Below, piece by piece: positions 51,811 to 64,000 of a stretch of DNA of 64,000 nucleotides; position 1 is the first letter of the stretch, and the number at the start of each line of letters is the position of its first letter. The stretch spans positions 23,463,599-23,527,598 of the forward strand of contig OU342816.1 of NCBI GenBank assembly GCA_910591455.2, in the 5' to 3' direction. The stretch comes from Pholis gunnellus. Its lineage: Eukaryota > Chordata > Actinopteri > Perciformes > Pholidae. The translations under genes and the position numbers were made by a program. Below the pieces are notes generated by a model, which made no database searches, was not told the origin of the DNA, and saw only the letters and a program-made list of their open reading frames with translations.

Positions 51811-53377
51811 ACCCCAGCTTGCCAGTTAACCAACAAAAGAACTCATGCAGCTAATTCTGAGAACAGCAGAGCTTGTGTTGTTTTGGTGGAAAATGTACTG
51901 TACTGCCTCACACCAAAATACTTGTAAAGGCTGACTGCAAGTATTGAGGCCGTGATCACGTGATAGGGACGCCACCGTTTCGGCTACATCATGGACGACG
52001 CTCAAGCCGGAGGGCAGAAGAAGTGCCATGGGGATCAGATGAAGAACGCTTCCAGGAAGTGCAAGAACAGACCGAGGACCTGGAGGATGTTGCTGCTGAC
52101 CGTAGCACCCGAAGAAAGCTGAAGCCAGCCAGAAAATCTTCGTTACTAGTTTGATGTATTATGGAATCACCAATCTGTGTGCCACCATTGTAGCATTTAG
52201 TCTTCCATTGTCCATCCTTGCTGCTGTTGTTCAGAAAGCAGCGTGACCGAGGAACTGATATGACCGCTTCACAGCAGAATGACAAGAACATCAAATAGAG
52301 CTGAGATTCCACAACCAGCCATTTAGCGGTGTGCAATGCAGTCAAGTTTCAGGTTAATGCTACGCAGAGTAAATGATTATGGAAGCTTTTTTTTCTGTCG
52401 ACACCAAAGTCTCACTAACAAACAAAGATGAAATATTAACCATCTACTGTTTAGAATGGCCATGTCAAGTCTCTCAGTTAAGTGTGTGTGTATGTGATTG
52501 TCCAGCTTCATGAATGGCGTACAGTTTTGCCACGTAGTGTGTTTATTATTACATTTGACAAATTGAGATGAAGACAATAGAATGATTTCTTCTCTTGTTT
52601 TCCACTTCTCCTTCTTCCCCTCTCTCTCTCCTCTGCGGTACGAACAGATTATTGTCTTGATCACAGTGCATTCCAACACAAATCGGTTCCCTCGAGGATT
52701 CGCATCACAATCTTCGTTCCCCGTTTCAGCGCAATGCACAGCTGTAGTGGTTCAGCACTTGGCTTGTCACCATAAACTCTTTGATGACAGCGTTTTATGT
52801 CATGACAAACAAACAGGGGAGGCCAAATGTGCTCCGTCCATTTTCATTTCACGCCATATGCAAATTAGCTGTAATTTTCCAAAAATAAATCTGCTTCTTT
52901 TCAGATGACGTTACACATTGACGTTTTGCTAAGAAGGTTGTTTCCTACAGGTGTTTATTCTGAAATCCTTGAAATATGCTAATAGGATGAGGGTTTAACA
53001 GAATCAGTTTAACATACCTATAAATGTCATATGATTATGTATAAAGTGATCTTTTCATGGAGAAAAATGTGTATCAAGTGACGTTCAGAATAGAGGTGCT
53101 TTGCAAAAATACTTTTCTTTTAGGAAGTGCCTTCTTTCTTTTCAGTTCTTTCTATTCTAAAATGAAAGGAGATTTTATCCCAACCTCTCCATCAGTGGGC
53201 TTCTTGTCGTGTTCCTCTACCTGGAGTGAGACACACCTCACTCCAAGTGTGTTTGACAGAAAGGACTGAGAGCACTTCACAGTGATGGACGGCCTCTTCA
53301 ATCCCAGAGGCGGTCACACTTCTCCCCGGCCTGCCAACTAGGGATTAGCGCCACCGCCTCGGCTGCTGGCCCCAAAT

Positions 53378-53402
53378 CCCCCCCCCCCCCCCCCGCCCCC
53401 CC
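53378..53402. repeat. C-rich tract
   Basis: Run of C interrupted by a single G at 53395. Confidence 0.9.
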
Positions 53403-56400
53403 AATTCCTCAGCTAACCTCGGCGGTCCTCCAGTGCTACCCTTCAGCCAGCGAACCTCCCTTACGACCCAACGTCGGCCTCCGGCATTCCTTGCTGCGTC
53501 ACATGGCCCTCGATGCTCGGCCGAAGCTTGCCCAGAGGCCGAGAGATCCGAGTACCGCGGGGTGCCAACATTCCAGCCTGGCGGGCGTTTTGTTGGAGGG
53601 ATTTCCTGTGGGCTTTCATGCCAGCGTGGAACGATTACTTCTGCTCAACAGTCACTGGCTGTGACAGGTGGATCATCCTCTTCTGATGCTTGGAGGTGCC
53701 ACTTTGTGCTCAGTAGGAGACCCATCTATATTTGCATACAACAAAAAGAATTCCCGGGATGGACACATTTTATCCTCGTTAGAGAGCACAGACTAAACAA
53801 ACCTGACAAACCCGAACAAACAAAAGGGTCTGGAGAAGCGGGTGCCAGGCATTCATGAGGAACGGAGGAATGTTGCCCTTGGCGTCCTTTCAACGGAGGT
53901 CACTTCTTCTTATCAGTTTGATTGTCTGAAGTTGTGCAGCACTTTCGACCACACAAGGGCCATATTAGCTTTAAATTAGATAATGTTTAGCGCAGATTAA
54001 ATCAGCCCGGTCCCTCAACGAGGTGCAGCTGTGTGTCCGGCTCTATTTTGACTGGGGTGCTTGAGGAGGCTTTGATGAGGACCGTGGAATGGATCTCTGA
54101 ATCATTCATCCTTGCAGTGTTTCACAGATACGCCTTTGGTCCATCACAATGACTTAGCCAGGGCGTGCATTGAGACACGAAGGGTGTCTAAAAAGAATGG
54201 GAATGGTAAAAGCTTATATTTTTGCGTGTGCACTCTTCGAGCGCTCTTTGTCACACACACACACACACACATATGTGCAGACACTTTCGATTGGCTGTTT
54301 TTTTATGGAGGTGAAGGTCAGAGCGCAGATGCCACATAAACGACTCTAATAGAAGCTGTTTAACGGGGGGACAAATGGAGGACTGGAGATCGTTTGGACT
54401 GCCCGAGAAGGACTAGAAATCCAGCTTTCTGTTCATCACACTCTGTTGGAAGTCCTTCTTCAAAAGAGTGATCATTCAATTCTCCTCCTCAACTCTTTCA
54501 GCTTGTTGCTCCATCAGCATGCATTCGTTGCAATTTGCAAACAATTTGAATGCAACATCTGCGCCCGAGAACCTTGGCAAAAGGAAATTCCTCCCTTAGC
54601 CGAGTCAGTTGATTTCTGCCGAAGGTGAACAGATTCCGAGAAGGAGGAGGTCGGAAATCTTCTCTGGGCCGTAATTCCGTAAAGCGCCAAGACCTCAATT
54701 GCTCACAGATTCGTCCTCTTCTCTGCCAAACAAGACCAGGGTTTCGTTAGTTGTGGCAGTGGCGAGACAAGAGAAACTAATTATTTGCAATGTCACTTTT
54801 AGTCCTGAGCTGAACTGTTGGTCGGGGGGGAGGGTATAGCCGAAGGAATTGTCTGTCTGCGTCGCCGTTAGTCAGAGGAAAGCATGAAAGCTGAGATGGG
54901 CACATGAGATGGTCCCCTTGTTTCCCCACATGAAAAAGACCCTGCCTGGCTTTTTACTTTAATCCCTTCTGGGCCTCGGCTGGGAGGAACTATTTCATGT
55001 TTGCGCTTTCCGTGTCTCAAATGGCATCTTTGTTTATTTGTTTTCTGTTTTTGTCTTGATAGATGACAGATATGTAATTTATTTTAGTTCTGCCCGTTCT
55101 TTCACATCTGACGCGCTCATGTAGAGCTGAAACTGTGCCGGCTGAGTGGAAGATGACGGATCTGGAGACCATCTCTTTGACTTTCTGTTATTGCCGTGAT
55201 CCTTTCAATGACCGTATCAGATAATATAAAAAATCCACTTGTTTACATTTAGATGTCGGTCGAACTGTGAGCCATAGCTTTTCTGCCAGAATCAATTAGC
55301 ACCTCCGGAGCCGCGGCTGATGCTAAAAAAGGCTCAACGGGTCAGTTAAAAGCCTCGGTTCTACATGGAGGGACGTGCCGGGGAATCAGACTGGCGCACT
55401 TCCTCCTTCTCCACATGCCTGAGCAATATGTCTGAGCAGCCATCGCCAGCACGTATGATTTATGAGCACCTATGTGCCGACCTCCCCTGCCTGACCATGT
55501 AGAGCCAAGAGGACAAGGTTACTTAACAAATCTAAATCCTCAAACTCAACATCAGTATCTAGGACCTAGGTCATGAAGCTCCTGCATGCTCTGTGTTTTT
55601 CTTTTCTTTTTTAACTTCTCTCCTCTCTCCACGTGTCGGCCTCTCCGAGTGTTTCTCTTGTGGCTCTTTCTCTGAATGCTCTACTGACCTTGCACTTTCC
55701 TCGTTTCCCTCAGCACCGAGGTTGCAGCAGCTTAGACTGGTGGCTCTGGCCTCTGACTAGCCTCCATGGGGCCGTGATCATTTCCTGTGCGCCCCTCTGC
55801 CCTTTCTCTTGCTGACAGTGGCTCTAATCCCCCTGGCTGCACTCTGCCTGCTTGCTGCCTGCCAACAGTGGGAGAAAAATCACTTTTAAAGTGGAAATTA
55901 TTACCCGATGGACAATGGGGGTTTTGTTTCTCCACGTTTGTTTCACTCTGAGTTATATACAAACTGTGAAAAGTGACACGTGCTTTTGGTCCAAGCTCTG
56001 TAAAATGAAATGCAATGCATTAAAACTATGAAGTACATGAAATTAACGAGCACCATTTGGATGTTACTGAAATGACAGTCTAAATAATATCACAACACAT
56101 GCAGAAGCTGACATGGAACAGCCCAATAGAGAGTGACTTGGAAATATTATGACAAGGGGTGTAAAGAATACTGATGTATTCTGTGGCTAATAATGTTACT
56201 ACCACATTTACTTATATGAGGAGGGAATTATCGTACTTTTTTTTTACCTCGCTAAACTCATTTGATATAGTACAGATAGTCCCTTTACACGTTAGGATTT
56301 TACATACAAAACATAGGACGCATTGTCGACATTATATAGCTTGCATTTAACTGCCCAATAGTCACATGTTAATGAATCAGCAAAAACTAAAACAATATAC

Positions 56401-56757
56401 TATATATTAATTGTAATGCAGTCTCTGAAACATATAAATAATAATCAAGGTTTGTCTACCATACATCATTACAAACAATAATTTGGTGATCTGTTCAGTA
56501 TATAATTTTACCGTTAGCTCTGTCAGCACGTAATTTGCACCGTTAGCTGCGAGCCGCCGACTAAGCGTCGCAATTTTATGAGCCGTTGAGAGGCAATAGA
56601 AATACTTCCAAAGTTGGATATTTCATCTTTAACTCAAAGCTAATTTCAGTTATTCATTTAATCCCTAAGGGAAAGTTGCCTAACTAGCTTTCTCACTTAC
56701 CAGAGATGCTAGCTGGCACCAGAGTTTATCTGAGGGACGAGAGAAACAGCTTTTGAA

Positions 56758-58144
56758 CAGTGGCGGGCCTCGTATTTTATACCTGAGCCTTCAGTGCTGT
56801 CCTACTACAGTTGAACCACCACACCTCCTAATAACCTCATTATGATACCACAGCTACAGGTTATTATTTGTTTCATGTAAAAACCGCATATTCAAGTGAA
56901 ATAAAATGTTACATTAAGCTCAACACCTATGAGGGCTACAAGGACACCAACTGCAGAGTACAGATACATGAAAACGCGCATGACGGGATGCTTCGTCATT
57001 AATGGACAATGCATATAGTAAAATCAATGTAATTAACACAATGATAAGAACAAACTCACAAGAACTAGTCACATATTTATATGACAACAAAGCAGGTAGA
57101 ATAACATAAAACCCAAATAACACGATTCAACAGGCCTCTGCACATTCCAGCAAAACTGCTGCGCTAAAACACGCATTCCGTCACACACTCAAGGGCACCA
57201 TTCAAATATTATTCACATCAGAGGGAATAATATTAACCATATAATAAAAACGACATGATAGAAAAATGAACACAGTAGTAATGCTACTGCAGATGTAAAA
57301 ACAAAAGCAGTTCACTTACCAACTTACCACTTGTTCACAATTCAAAGACAAAGTCCATCCTCCTTTCTTTTCTTTGTTTACAAAAGAGACACGGTTATAC
57401 AGAACATCTTTCAGTTCCAGCAAGAGGACCTTCTCAATTCATGGACGCAAGAGATAACAGTCGAGCCTCCCCAGTTGTATTTCTTGAATACTTTTTAATG
57501 CGTTTGCTGAAAATGTCCGCTCGACAGAGGCAGTAGATATTGGGATTGTCACCGCCCAACATGCCAAAACGATAAAAATGTAATGTCGCGTAAAAACTTC
57601 TTACATATCTTTAAACTTTAACTCTTACTACTACAAAGTTCTGCTAGCTAGCTTTCAGCTTCACAACAGTGACGCTAGCCCACTGACCAATCACATCGCA
57701 CGTTAATGCTGAGCTGCATGTTAATGCTGACGTACTTGTAGGCCACCTAGACAGCTCTGACATGTCAAAGATACGCCCAACATGTCAAACTAAAAATCTG
57801 ATTGGTTGAAGACTATGACAACCAACAATATCGTCCCCATTTACTTAAACTGCACAGGGTTTCACTTGTAATTCTGAAGGCCTCCGGGCGGATTTTTTTA
57901 CTTAGAGACAGCATAGGGGTGAAATCTGATTGGATTAAAGCTCTACTTAAAACAAGCTGTGCTGGAAGCAGCGCAACTGAGGAAGACAGTAGCTGTGCAA
58001 TGAGATAACAAGCTAATGGGAACAAATATTTAGAATACATGTAGTGTATTTATGAAAAATTATTAAATTATAAAATAGCTATAACTTTGTGATTCTGTCT
58101 AGGTTAGCAGAGAAGGCCTTGCTGGCCCTGACGGCCCACCACTG
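56758..58144. mobile_element. hAT-type DNA transposon, copy 1 (decayed)
   Basis: 1,387 bp bounded by imperfect inverted termini: CAGTGGCGGGCC on the left and GGCCCACCACTG on the right. It is flanked by a perfect 8-bp duplication CTTTTGAA (56750-56757 and 58145-58152), the target-site length of the hAT superfamily. The minus strand keeps a remnant of the transposase C-terminus. No intact transposase remains, so it is non-autonomous. A related copy lies at 62401-63866. Confidence 0.85.
57430..57552 (-). pseudogene. hAT transposase C-terminal remnant
   Basis: The minus strand reads PISTASVERTFSA, matching the hAT dimerisation-region signature, then after a frame change GEARLLSLASMN followed by a stop. 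The frameshift and stop mark it as a fossil fragment of the element's transposase. Confidence 0.7.
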
Positions 58145-58328
58145 CTTTTGAATATTAGCCTGATAACGTTCACGCTCATCTCAATCTGCATAAAACACTG
58201 CTGCTGCTGGTTAGACAAAATAAATTAGACGGCTCTGCATATCTTACCAGCATACCCAATCTGCCGAAAACGTGGAAACGCATGTAGTACGCAAAGCCAG
58301 GGGTAAATTAATCAGTGAGCTCCATAGA

Positions 58329-58620
58329 GTGTATATAAGAAGTGGACGTAGTCATCGTGACGTCACCCATAGGTTTGTGGACTGCCATTATGAAGCCTCG
58401 AATTCAGCCATGTTGTGTTTTTAGAGCCAATGAACGGAAGTTACCATATTTGGAATGTGGAAGAGTGACGTTGTGATGCAGTATACAGCTCTGGTAGCGG
58501 CAGTGACCTGTCAATCACAGTAAGCCCGCCCTAAAGCATCCTCCTATAGACCTTCAATTTGACTCTAAATGGACCATCATTTACTAAACAAGCATGATGC
58601 TCATATTTAGAATTCAGACA
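58329..58620 (-). repeat. Dispersed teleost repeat, inverted partial copy
   Basis: Carries, in reverse orientation, the CGTAGTCATCGTGACGTCAC end, the CTGTCAATCACAGTAAGCCC block and the TTTGACTCTAAATGGACCAT block of the 50757-51272 element. The CTCF-like part is missing. Confidence 0.65.
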
Positions 58621-61600
58621 TTTGAACTGTGTAGCATAATTCCATAGGTATATAGTCAGCACTTGATTATGAGCTTGAATCTGATCATTGAAATTAAAGT
58701 ACGACATATATAATCTGTCTACAAGCACATCTTACACGTGTTGTGAAATCATCTTGACATCAAACATAAGGAGATATCACTCAAATGGCCCCCTGCGTCG
58801 TCAGGGATCAAGTCTGACTGGGTCTTTGGATGTCATAAAGAGTGTTGTTGTGATGCCAGACCGCCCTGCTGTTCCTCACACGCACAAATCTATCACATTT
58901 TTTTACAAAATTGTCCATTTAAGTCTTGCAGCACAAAGCGCTCAAAACAAAGTGCTGTGGATGAAAAACAGCCCCCTTTTCATCACCAATTACAGACATG
59001 AAACTACTCCTCAGAACTCTAAAGCTGCGTGTTAACTGGAGCGTCCTCTGATCTGGTTTGATATTATCGGAAAAAATGTCTCTGTTCATCCCCGTTCGTT
59101 GCGTGAAACCTTAATAGGAGCCGTTCTGAATCAAATATTTTTGCAGAGCATTTGCTGCACCTTAGAGGAGCTTCCATGTTAAAGGGCCCTGACAGAGTCT
59201 CCTCTGCAAAACACACTTTGTGTTCCAACATACAGATACTGCTTCAGCAGAATGTGGAGTTTACAGCTGTGTTTTGTTAAATCTATACAATTTATACACC
59301 ATCGTATCATCGTCAGTGAAGCTGGGAGCCTGCCATGGTTTCATGATCACCAATAACAGCAACATCATATTAAACATAATGATACAATTAGGGATTGGTG
59401 CCAGCTATATCTGATAGTTATTTTCAGTGACATTATGTTGCTAAATAATATTTAAACATGATCCTGTTTTGGATTATTTTATCATCATCGTTATCCTTAT
59501 GCTGATGACAAAAATATATAATGTAATTAACTTTTTTGGGAAATGTATTGTGTAAGGAATTCAGCTAGCAAGTATTTTCAGGATTGATTTGTCTTTTTAT
59601 TTTGTTAATTAATTTCATCTATAGAATGAAATAATTCCATTTCCATTAAATCGACCTGAGTCCACATTGTGGCCGGTCAACGGTTAATGATCGGTTGACG
59701 AGGGCCGGCTATAGGTCAGGGGGAAAAAAAATTGCGAACGTGCAATGTCTGCTGAATCAAATCCCGACACAACTCGCTTTGCGGTTATAATGTAGTTACT
59801 AGATGACACACGCCAAATTTTTGCTTATGTAGTGGGGAATGCTCCCCAGAGAAGGAAGTGTAGGGTTGTGAACGCAGCCCTCAGGCTCCTCCCCACAATC
59901 AGTGCCAGCAGATAAAATGCACCTGTGGTCCTGACCTCACTCCCCTGTCCTGGTGCTGTGGTGGCTCATGGTGGGTTTCAGACATTTTCCTCCTCTTGTT
60001 GCCGTCTGACTACGTAGTCACAATCTTAACCTGTATTATTTTGCAGCATGGTGCGCCCTTTTAATCTCTGTTTATCATTTGTAGGTTCACCTGCTGCTGT
60101 TTTGCCTGATTTGTCTGCTTGTTTTGACTTCATTTTGCTTGTTTTGCTTCTGTTCTGCATGTTTTGATGATTTTCATTGATTCCGTTAATAAATATTATG
60201 TTCATTTTTACGAAACGTGTCTGTTCAAATATCGGTAACGCTACGCCATATATTAGGGTCGTTAAGTTTATATTTCCCGGGGTGTAATTCCCCAGGTGGC
60301 GTTGTTGGTTGCCTTTCATTTCCCCCCCTAAGGCCCCGCTACACTTTCATCACAATTCTGTAAGTTGGATATTGAACCACGATTGTCTGCCACGCTGGTT
60401 GTGACGTAAAAAAATCCAGTTTATGACCTTATTAAGTGAGAGAGCACAGAGAAACTTTAAGCACACAAATGTGAAAAAAACAGCCTTCTAGTGTGAAACT
60501 CTGCACATGCATCCATTCTGCACAGCAAATTAACAATAAGCTAAACACATTTTTGAGCGGAGGGGGACTTTAAACGATTTTGAAAAGGTTTCATAATCTA
60601 GAAAATGATTCCAAATCAGAGGCACATGAGCCGCGAGTGTGTCTTGAGGTGAATATTGCTCTAACTAGAACAAAGAGGCTTTTTGTTTTTGACCTGTGAT
60701 TTGCTGCCATGCCTTTCTCTGGTTCACTTTTTCTTTTTGTCTCCGTTTCAGTGAATCAGGGCCTGAAACATGTTGCTGCTGATTGTTGCTTTACGTTAAT
60801 GCGTTCCTCTGTACTCGTGGGTTGGGGTCTGCTGCCATCTTGGATTCTCTGATTGCGCCTCACTTGAATGGAATCTGGCCTGAATAATGAGAAGTGGATG
60901 TTGAGACACTCCGCGGTGACGGACAACCGTTCAAAAAGTGGTGCTTGTTTGCTTTAAGAGATGCAACAATGAAATTCTGTTCATCAACTGGGGTAAACAT
61001 TATCAGCGGTCTCCGATAGCAGCCACAGCTGTATACACCGTCTCAGCCACGGCTTTGATGTTTCTTCTACTGTCGTAAACATTTATACTTCAATTAAAAT
61101 CATATTTCACTTCTCGCACAAGCTGTTTATGAGTCATTCTGCTCCCGAACCATGCAATCTTTTGCATCTCGCCCTCTATTTGTAATGACAGCTAGACAGA
61201 GCGGAGAAGAAAGATGGATCAAATATTTACTCTCTCCATTGTTCTCTCCTCTCTCACATGCTGAGGCATCCGATAGATGTAAACAGATTCATCTGAAGAA
61301 TCATTAACAAATGGGATTTAGCAGTGTGAAAGGCTTATTTTCCCCTTCGTTTGGTCCTCTCTGGCACAACGGGCCACGGAGAGCTGTCTCTCTAAAATAT
61401 GTTTCCATGGGAACGATACGGACGAGGATATATTCACAGCTGATTTAGAGGTTTGACATCGACAAGATCATTACAGGATAGCACACAGTACTTAGCAGCA
61501 GAACAAATATTGCCATAATTCATGCTGTCGAATCAAATTCCTCTTGTGTTCCCAAAAGTGCTTCCAAGAGGTGGAAGTGCTAATTAGAAGGTAGCAGTCG

Positions 61601-62392
61601 ACTCAAACTATGCAGCCGATAAGGCCGTGACTTTATTCAACTACAAACACTCTTTTCTTTCACCTCCATAGCAACGGAAACAAATAAACCGTCATTTAAA
61701 AATTACCAGACAGAGAAGTCACGTTTCTCTGTAATCACACACCGCCGCATATAGTGTGGTGACAGCGTGTGATTACAAACTTCTCTACCTGCAAGGGATT
61801 CTTTTTTAATAGCTGTGAAAAACCAGAGGCTGGTGAAATAACTGCGCCGTTGTCAGAATACACAGCAGGGACTTGTTTTACAGCTTTTGTCAAATTTTGA
61901 TTGCAAGAGACTTAGTGCATCCGGCAAATATTATTCTCTCTGTATGACCTCAGATTCAAGGTGAACAACAATACATTACGTGAGTAATGTTCACTGATTC
62001 CTTATTATCTTTTTAGTATGAATACACTTAGTATTCCTTGACATTTTGTTCAACAAACTTAAGCTTTAACATCACTATAGATGAAAAGATTAGTCAATTA
62101 GCGTGTTCTCATCCACTGTTCATACTTATACCTAGAAAAGCAACGCAATGTAATTTGTAAGTAACTCACGTTATTGAGAGCCAGGACGCACAAGGCTGCC
62201 TCTAAGTAGGTCAGGTCAAATAGTATAGAGACCGATAAAATACATCTAGGGAAGAGATTGGGATGGATGGATAGGTCAAACAAACACAAGACATTCACCC
62301 AGGAGACCGCTGTTCATGTCCCTCGCGAAACTGGATTGCTGTGGATTTATTCTACCTTAGTTTTGTTGCGTAACTTGCGTACTTAACGGTTT
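58621..62392. other. Gene-free region between the two hAT copies
   Basis: No supported coding exon. About 59660-60330 has a mixed composition with an AATAAA near 60189 and a GGGGTGTAATTCCCC palindrome at 60280-60294. It may be a degraded retroelement end, but I cannot assign it. About 61100-61330 is complex sequence and a weak candidate regulatory island. Confidence 0.4.
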
Positions 62393-62400
62393 ACGTAAAC

Positions 62401-63866
62401 CAGTGGCGGGCCGTGCATTTTATACCTGGGCCTACTGTGTTGTCCTACTACAGTTGAATAACCTAATTATGAGCCACAGCTACGGTTGTTTGTTTCTAGG
62501 GGTGTAATAATACACGTATTCATATTAAACCGTTCGGTATGAGGCTTACAAACCGAACAATACGTTTGAATAATACTAGTACATTTGGAAAATGCAGAAG
62601 CTGAAATTGTGGGAAATATAATGTTTTCGGTGGACTGCGCTCACGTAGGAGACAACGGAATGTGTGACCTCTCAACCCGGAACTAAAAAAAACAGCTGAG
62701 GCTACGCTAAACTAGCTTAACGGGAAAACAACCGCGGCAAACCCCTTCGTCATTAACGGACAAGTCAGAATCAATGTTATTAACACAAGAACAAGAATAA
62801 ACTCGCATGAACTAGTCACATATATTTATATGACAACAAAGCATGACAAATCAATCCAGCAACAGTGCAGCGCTAACACGCGTATTCCGCCGCACACTGA
62901 AGAGCACGAGCCATTCAACTATTATTCACATCAGAGGGAACAATATTCACCATATCATAAAAAACGACACCATAGAAAATCTAACTAGTAACGCTACTGC
63001 AGATGTAAAAACACAAACGCACTTCACTTACCACAGCTGCTGTTCACTTAAAGACAAAGTCCATCCTCCTTTCTTTATTAACAAAGAGTTTAATACCGCG
63101 GTTGTACAGAACATCGGTTCAGTTCAGTTCCAGTCAGAGGTCCTCCTGCGATCGTGTTCGTTGAGTTGTAGATCCACTCGGGTCTCTCCAAAAGTTTCAT
63201 TTTTAGCCATAAAATGTGCAACGCTTCTCTGCCTCTGTCAGCCAGAAATACCGTTAGTGCAAATGCTTTTCCATGCTATATGTGGGGTTGACCGACCTTT
63301 TGATACGATGTCCAGTTTTCCTGGTCTTGAGAAATCCGTTTCTCCTCCTCCTTCAGCCATGTTTCAACGTGAACTCTTACTAAACACTAAGATCTGCTAG
63401 CTAGCTTTCTGTTTGACAAAAGTCACGCTGGCCCACTGACCAATCACGGCGCACATTAATGCAGACGTACTTAGCAGGCTACCTGGGTATCAGTGGCACG
63501 TCAAAGAATACGCCCAACATGTCAAACTAAAGATCTGATTGGTTAAAGACTATGACAATCAACAATATTGTCCCCATATACTTTAATCTGCAAAGTCTAC
63601 CTAGAGGGCATCGGGCCTCTCTTCTTACATAGAGACATAGAGGCTGAATCTGATTGGATAAAAGCTCTCCTTAAAACAAGCTGTGCTGGAAGCAGAGCAA
63701 CAGAGGAAGACAGGAGCTGTGCAATGAGAAAATAAGCTAATGGGAAAAAAATGATAATACATGTAGTGTATTTGTGAATAATTATTAAATTATAAAATAG
63801 CTATAACTTTGTGATTCTGTTTAGGCCAGCAGAGAAGGCTTAGTTGGCCCTGACGGCCCACCACTG
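62401..63866. mobile_element. hAT-type DNA transposon, copy 2 (decayed)
   Basis: 1,466 bp, with left end CAGTGGCGGGCCGT and right end ACGGCCCACCACTG (inverted). The 8-bp flanks are ACGTAAAC (62393-62400) and ATGTAAAC (63867-63874), a target duplication with one substitution. Much of the interior aligns with copy 1 in the same orientation. Near 62498-62575 it has a GGTGTAATAATACACGTATTC segment not found in copy 1, probably a nested repeat. The region matching the copy 1 transposase remnant is more damaged. Confidence 0.8.
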
Positions 63867-63897
63867 ATGTAAACACATAAGTTGCTTATAATATGTA

Positions 63898-64000
63898 CTT
63901 ATTTTATGAAACAAACTTATTTTATGTAACAAACAAGCTTATTTTACGGAACAAACTAACTTATTCTACGTAACAAACTAGCTTATTTTACATAACTAAC
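63898..64000. repeat. Tandem repeat, ~22-bp unit
   Basis: About five imperfect units of the form CTTATTTTACGTAACAAACTAG. It runs off the right edge of the window, so total length is unknown. Confidence 0.8.

Larger units (their letters stand above)
51273..56749. other. Gene-free region downstream of wnt11, part 2
   Basis: No supported coding exon. It contains a TG run (51783-51810), a C-rich tract (53378-53402) and a CA run (about 54252-54271). About 52780-52910 is complex sequence with little simple repeat and is a weak candidate for a conserved non-coding element. Confidence 0.45.

Noticed and set aside
59660..60330. Possible LTR or LINE end
   Set aside because: No matching second terminal repeat, primer-binding site or coding remnant could be seen; left as unassigned.
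62843..63400. 185-codon plus-strand open frame
   Set aside because: It lies wholly inside the decayed hAT copy, antisense to the transposase remnant, and has no family resemblance.
1..64000. CRISPR array, rRNA or tRNA gene
   Set aside because: No regularly spaced identical repeats, and no rRNA or tRNA core recognised by eye. Tandem repeats present are micro- or minisatellites. A tRNA scan was not possible.

Overview
The window is vertebrate nuclear DNA. It has large introns with GT/AG borders, vertebrate gene families, CA/TG microsatellites and long poly-C tracts. Repeat families familiar from percomorph fish flanks point to a euteleost, probably a percomorph (inference). I saw no prokaryotic operons, CRISPR array, rRNA or tRNA gene.

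Layout. (1) About 0.6-3.3 kb, minus strand: a ckap2/ckap2l-type mitotic microtubule-associated protein gene, 6 coding exons, 550 codons. (2) 3.5-9.7 kb: mostly non-coding. (3) 9.7-12.9 kb, plus strand: a THAP12 gene (718 codons) with a THAP zinc finger and one large hAT-transposase-derived domain on a single exon. (4) 15.0-25.8 kb, plus strand: a second THAP12-type gene with its own THAP exons, followed by four successive copies of the hAT-derived exon, each introduced by a 31-49 nt exon. All joins are in frame and predict about 2,453 residues. This is the most unusual object in the window. (5) 26.4-33.2 kb: intergenic. (6) 33.2-43.15 kb, plus strand: wnt11, with a non-coding first exon, five coding exons and 357 codons. 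(7) 43.2-64 kb: a gene-free stretch with microsatellites, dispersed repeats, possible regulatory islands, and two related hAT-type transposon copies (56.76-58.14 and 62.40-63.87 kb). Each copy has CAGTGG-type inverted termini and an 8-bp target duplication.

The genes do not form one pathway. ckap2l serves spindle microtubules, THAP12 proteins are DNA-binding regulators domesticated from hAT transposase, and wnt11 is a secreted morphogen. THAP12 and WNT11 are also neighbours on human 11q13.5 (known), so that linkage looks ancestral. The notable theme is hAT-derived sequence at two ages: domesticated, exon-duplicated copies in the THAP12 genes, and decayed mobile copies about 30-40 kb away.
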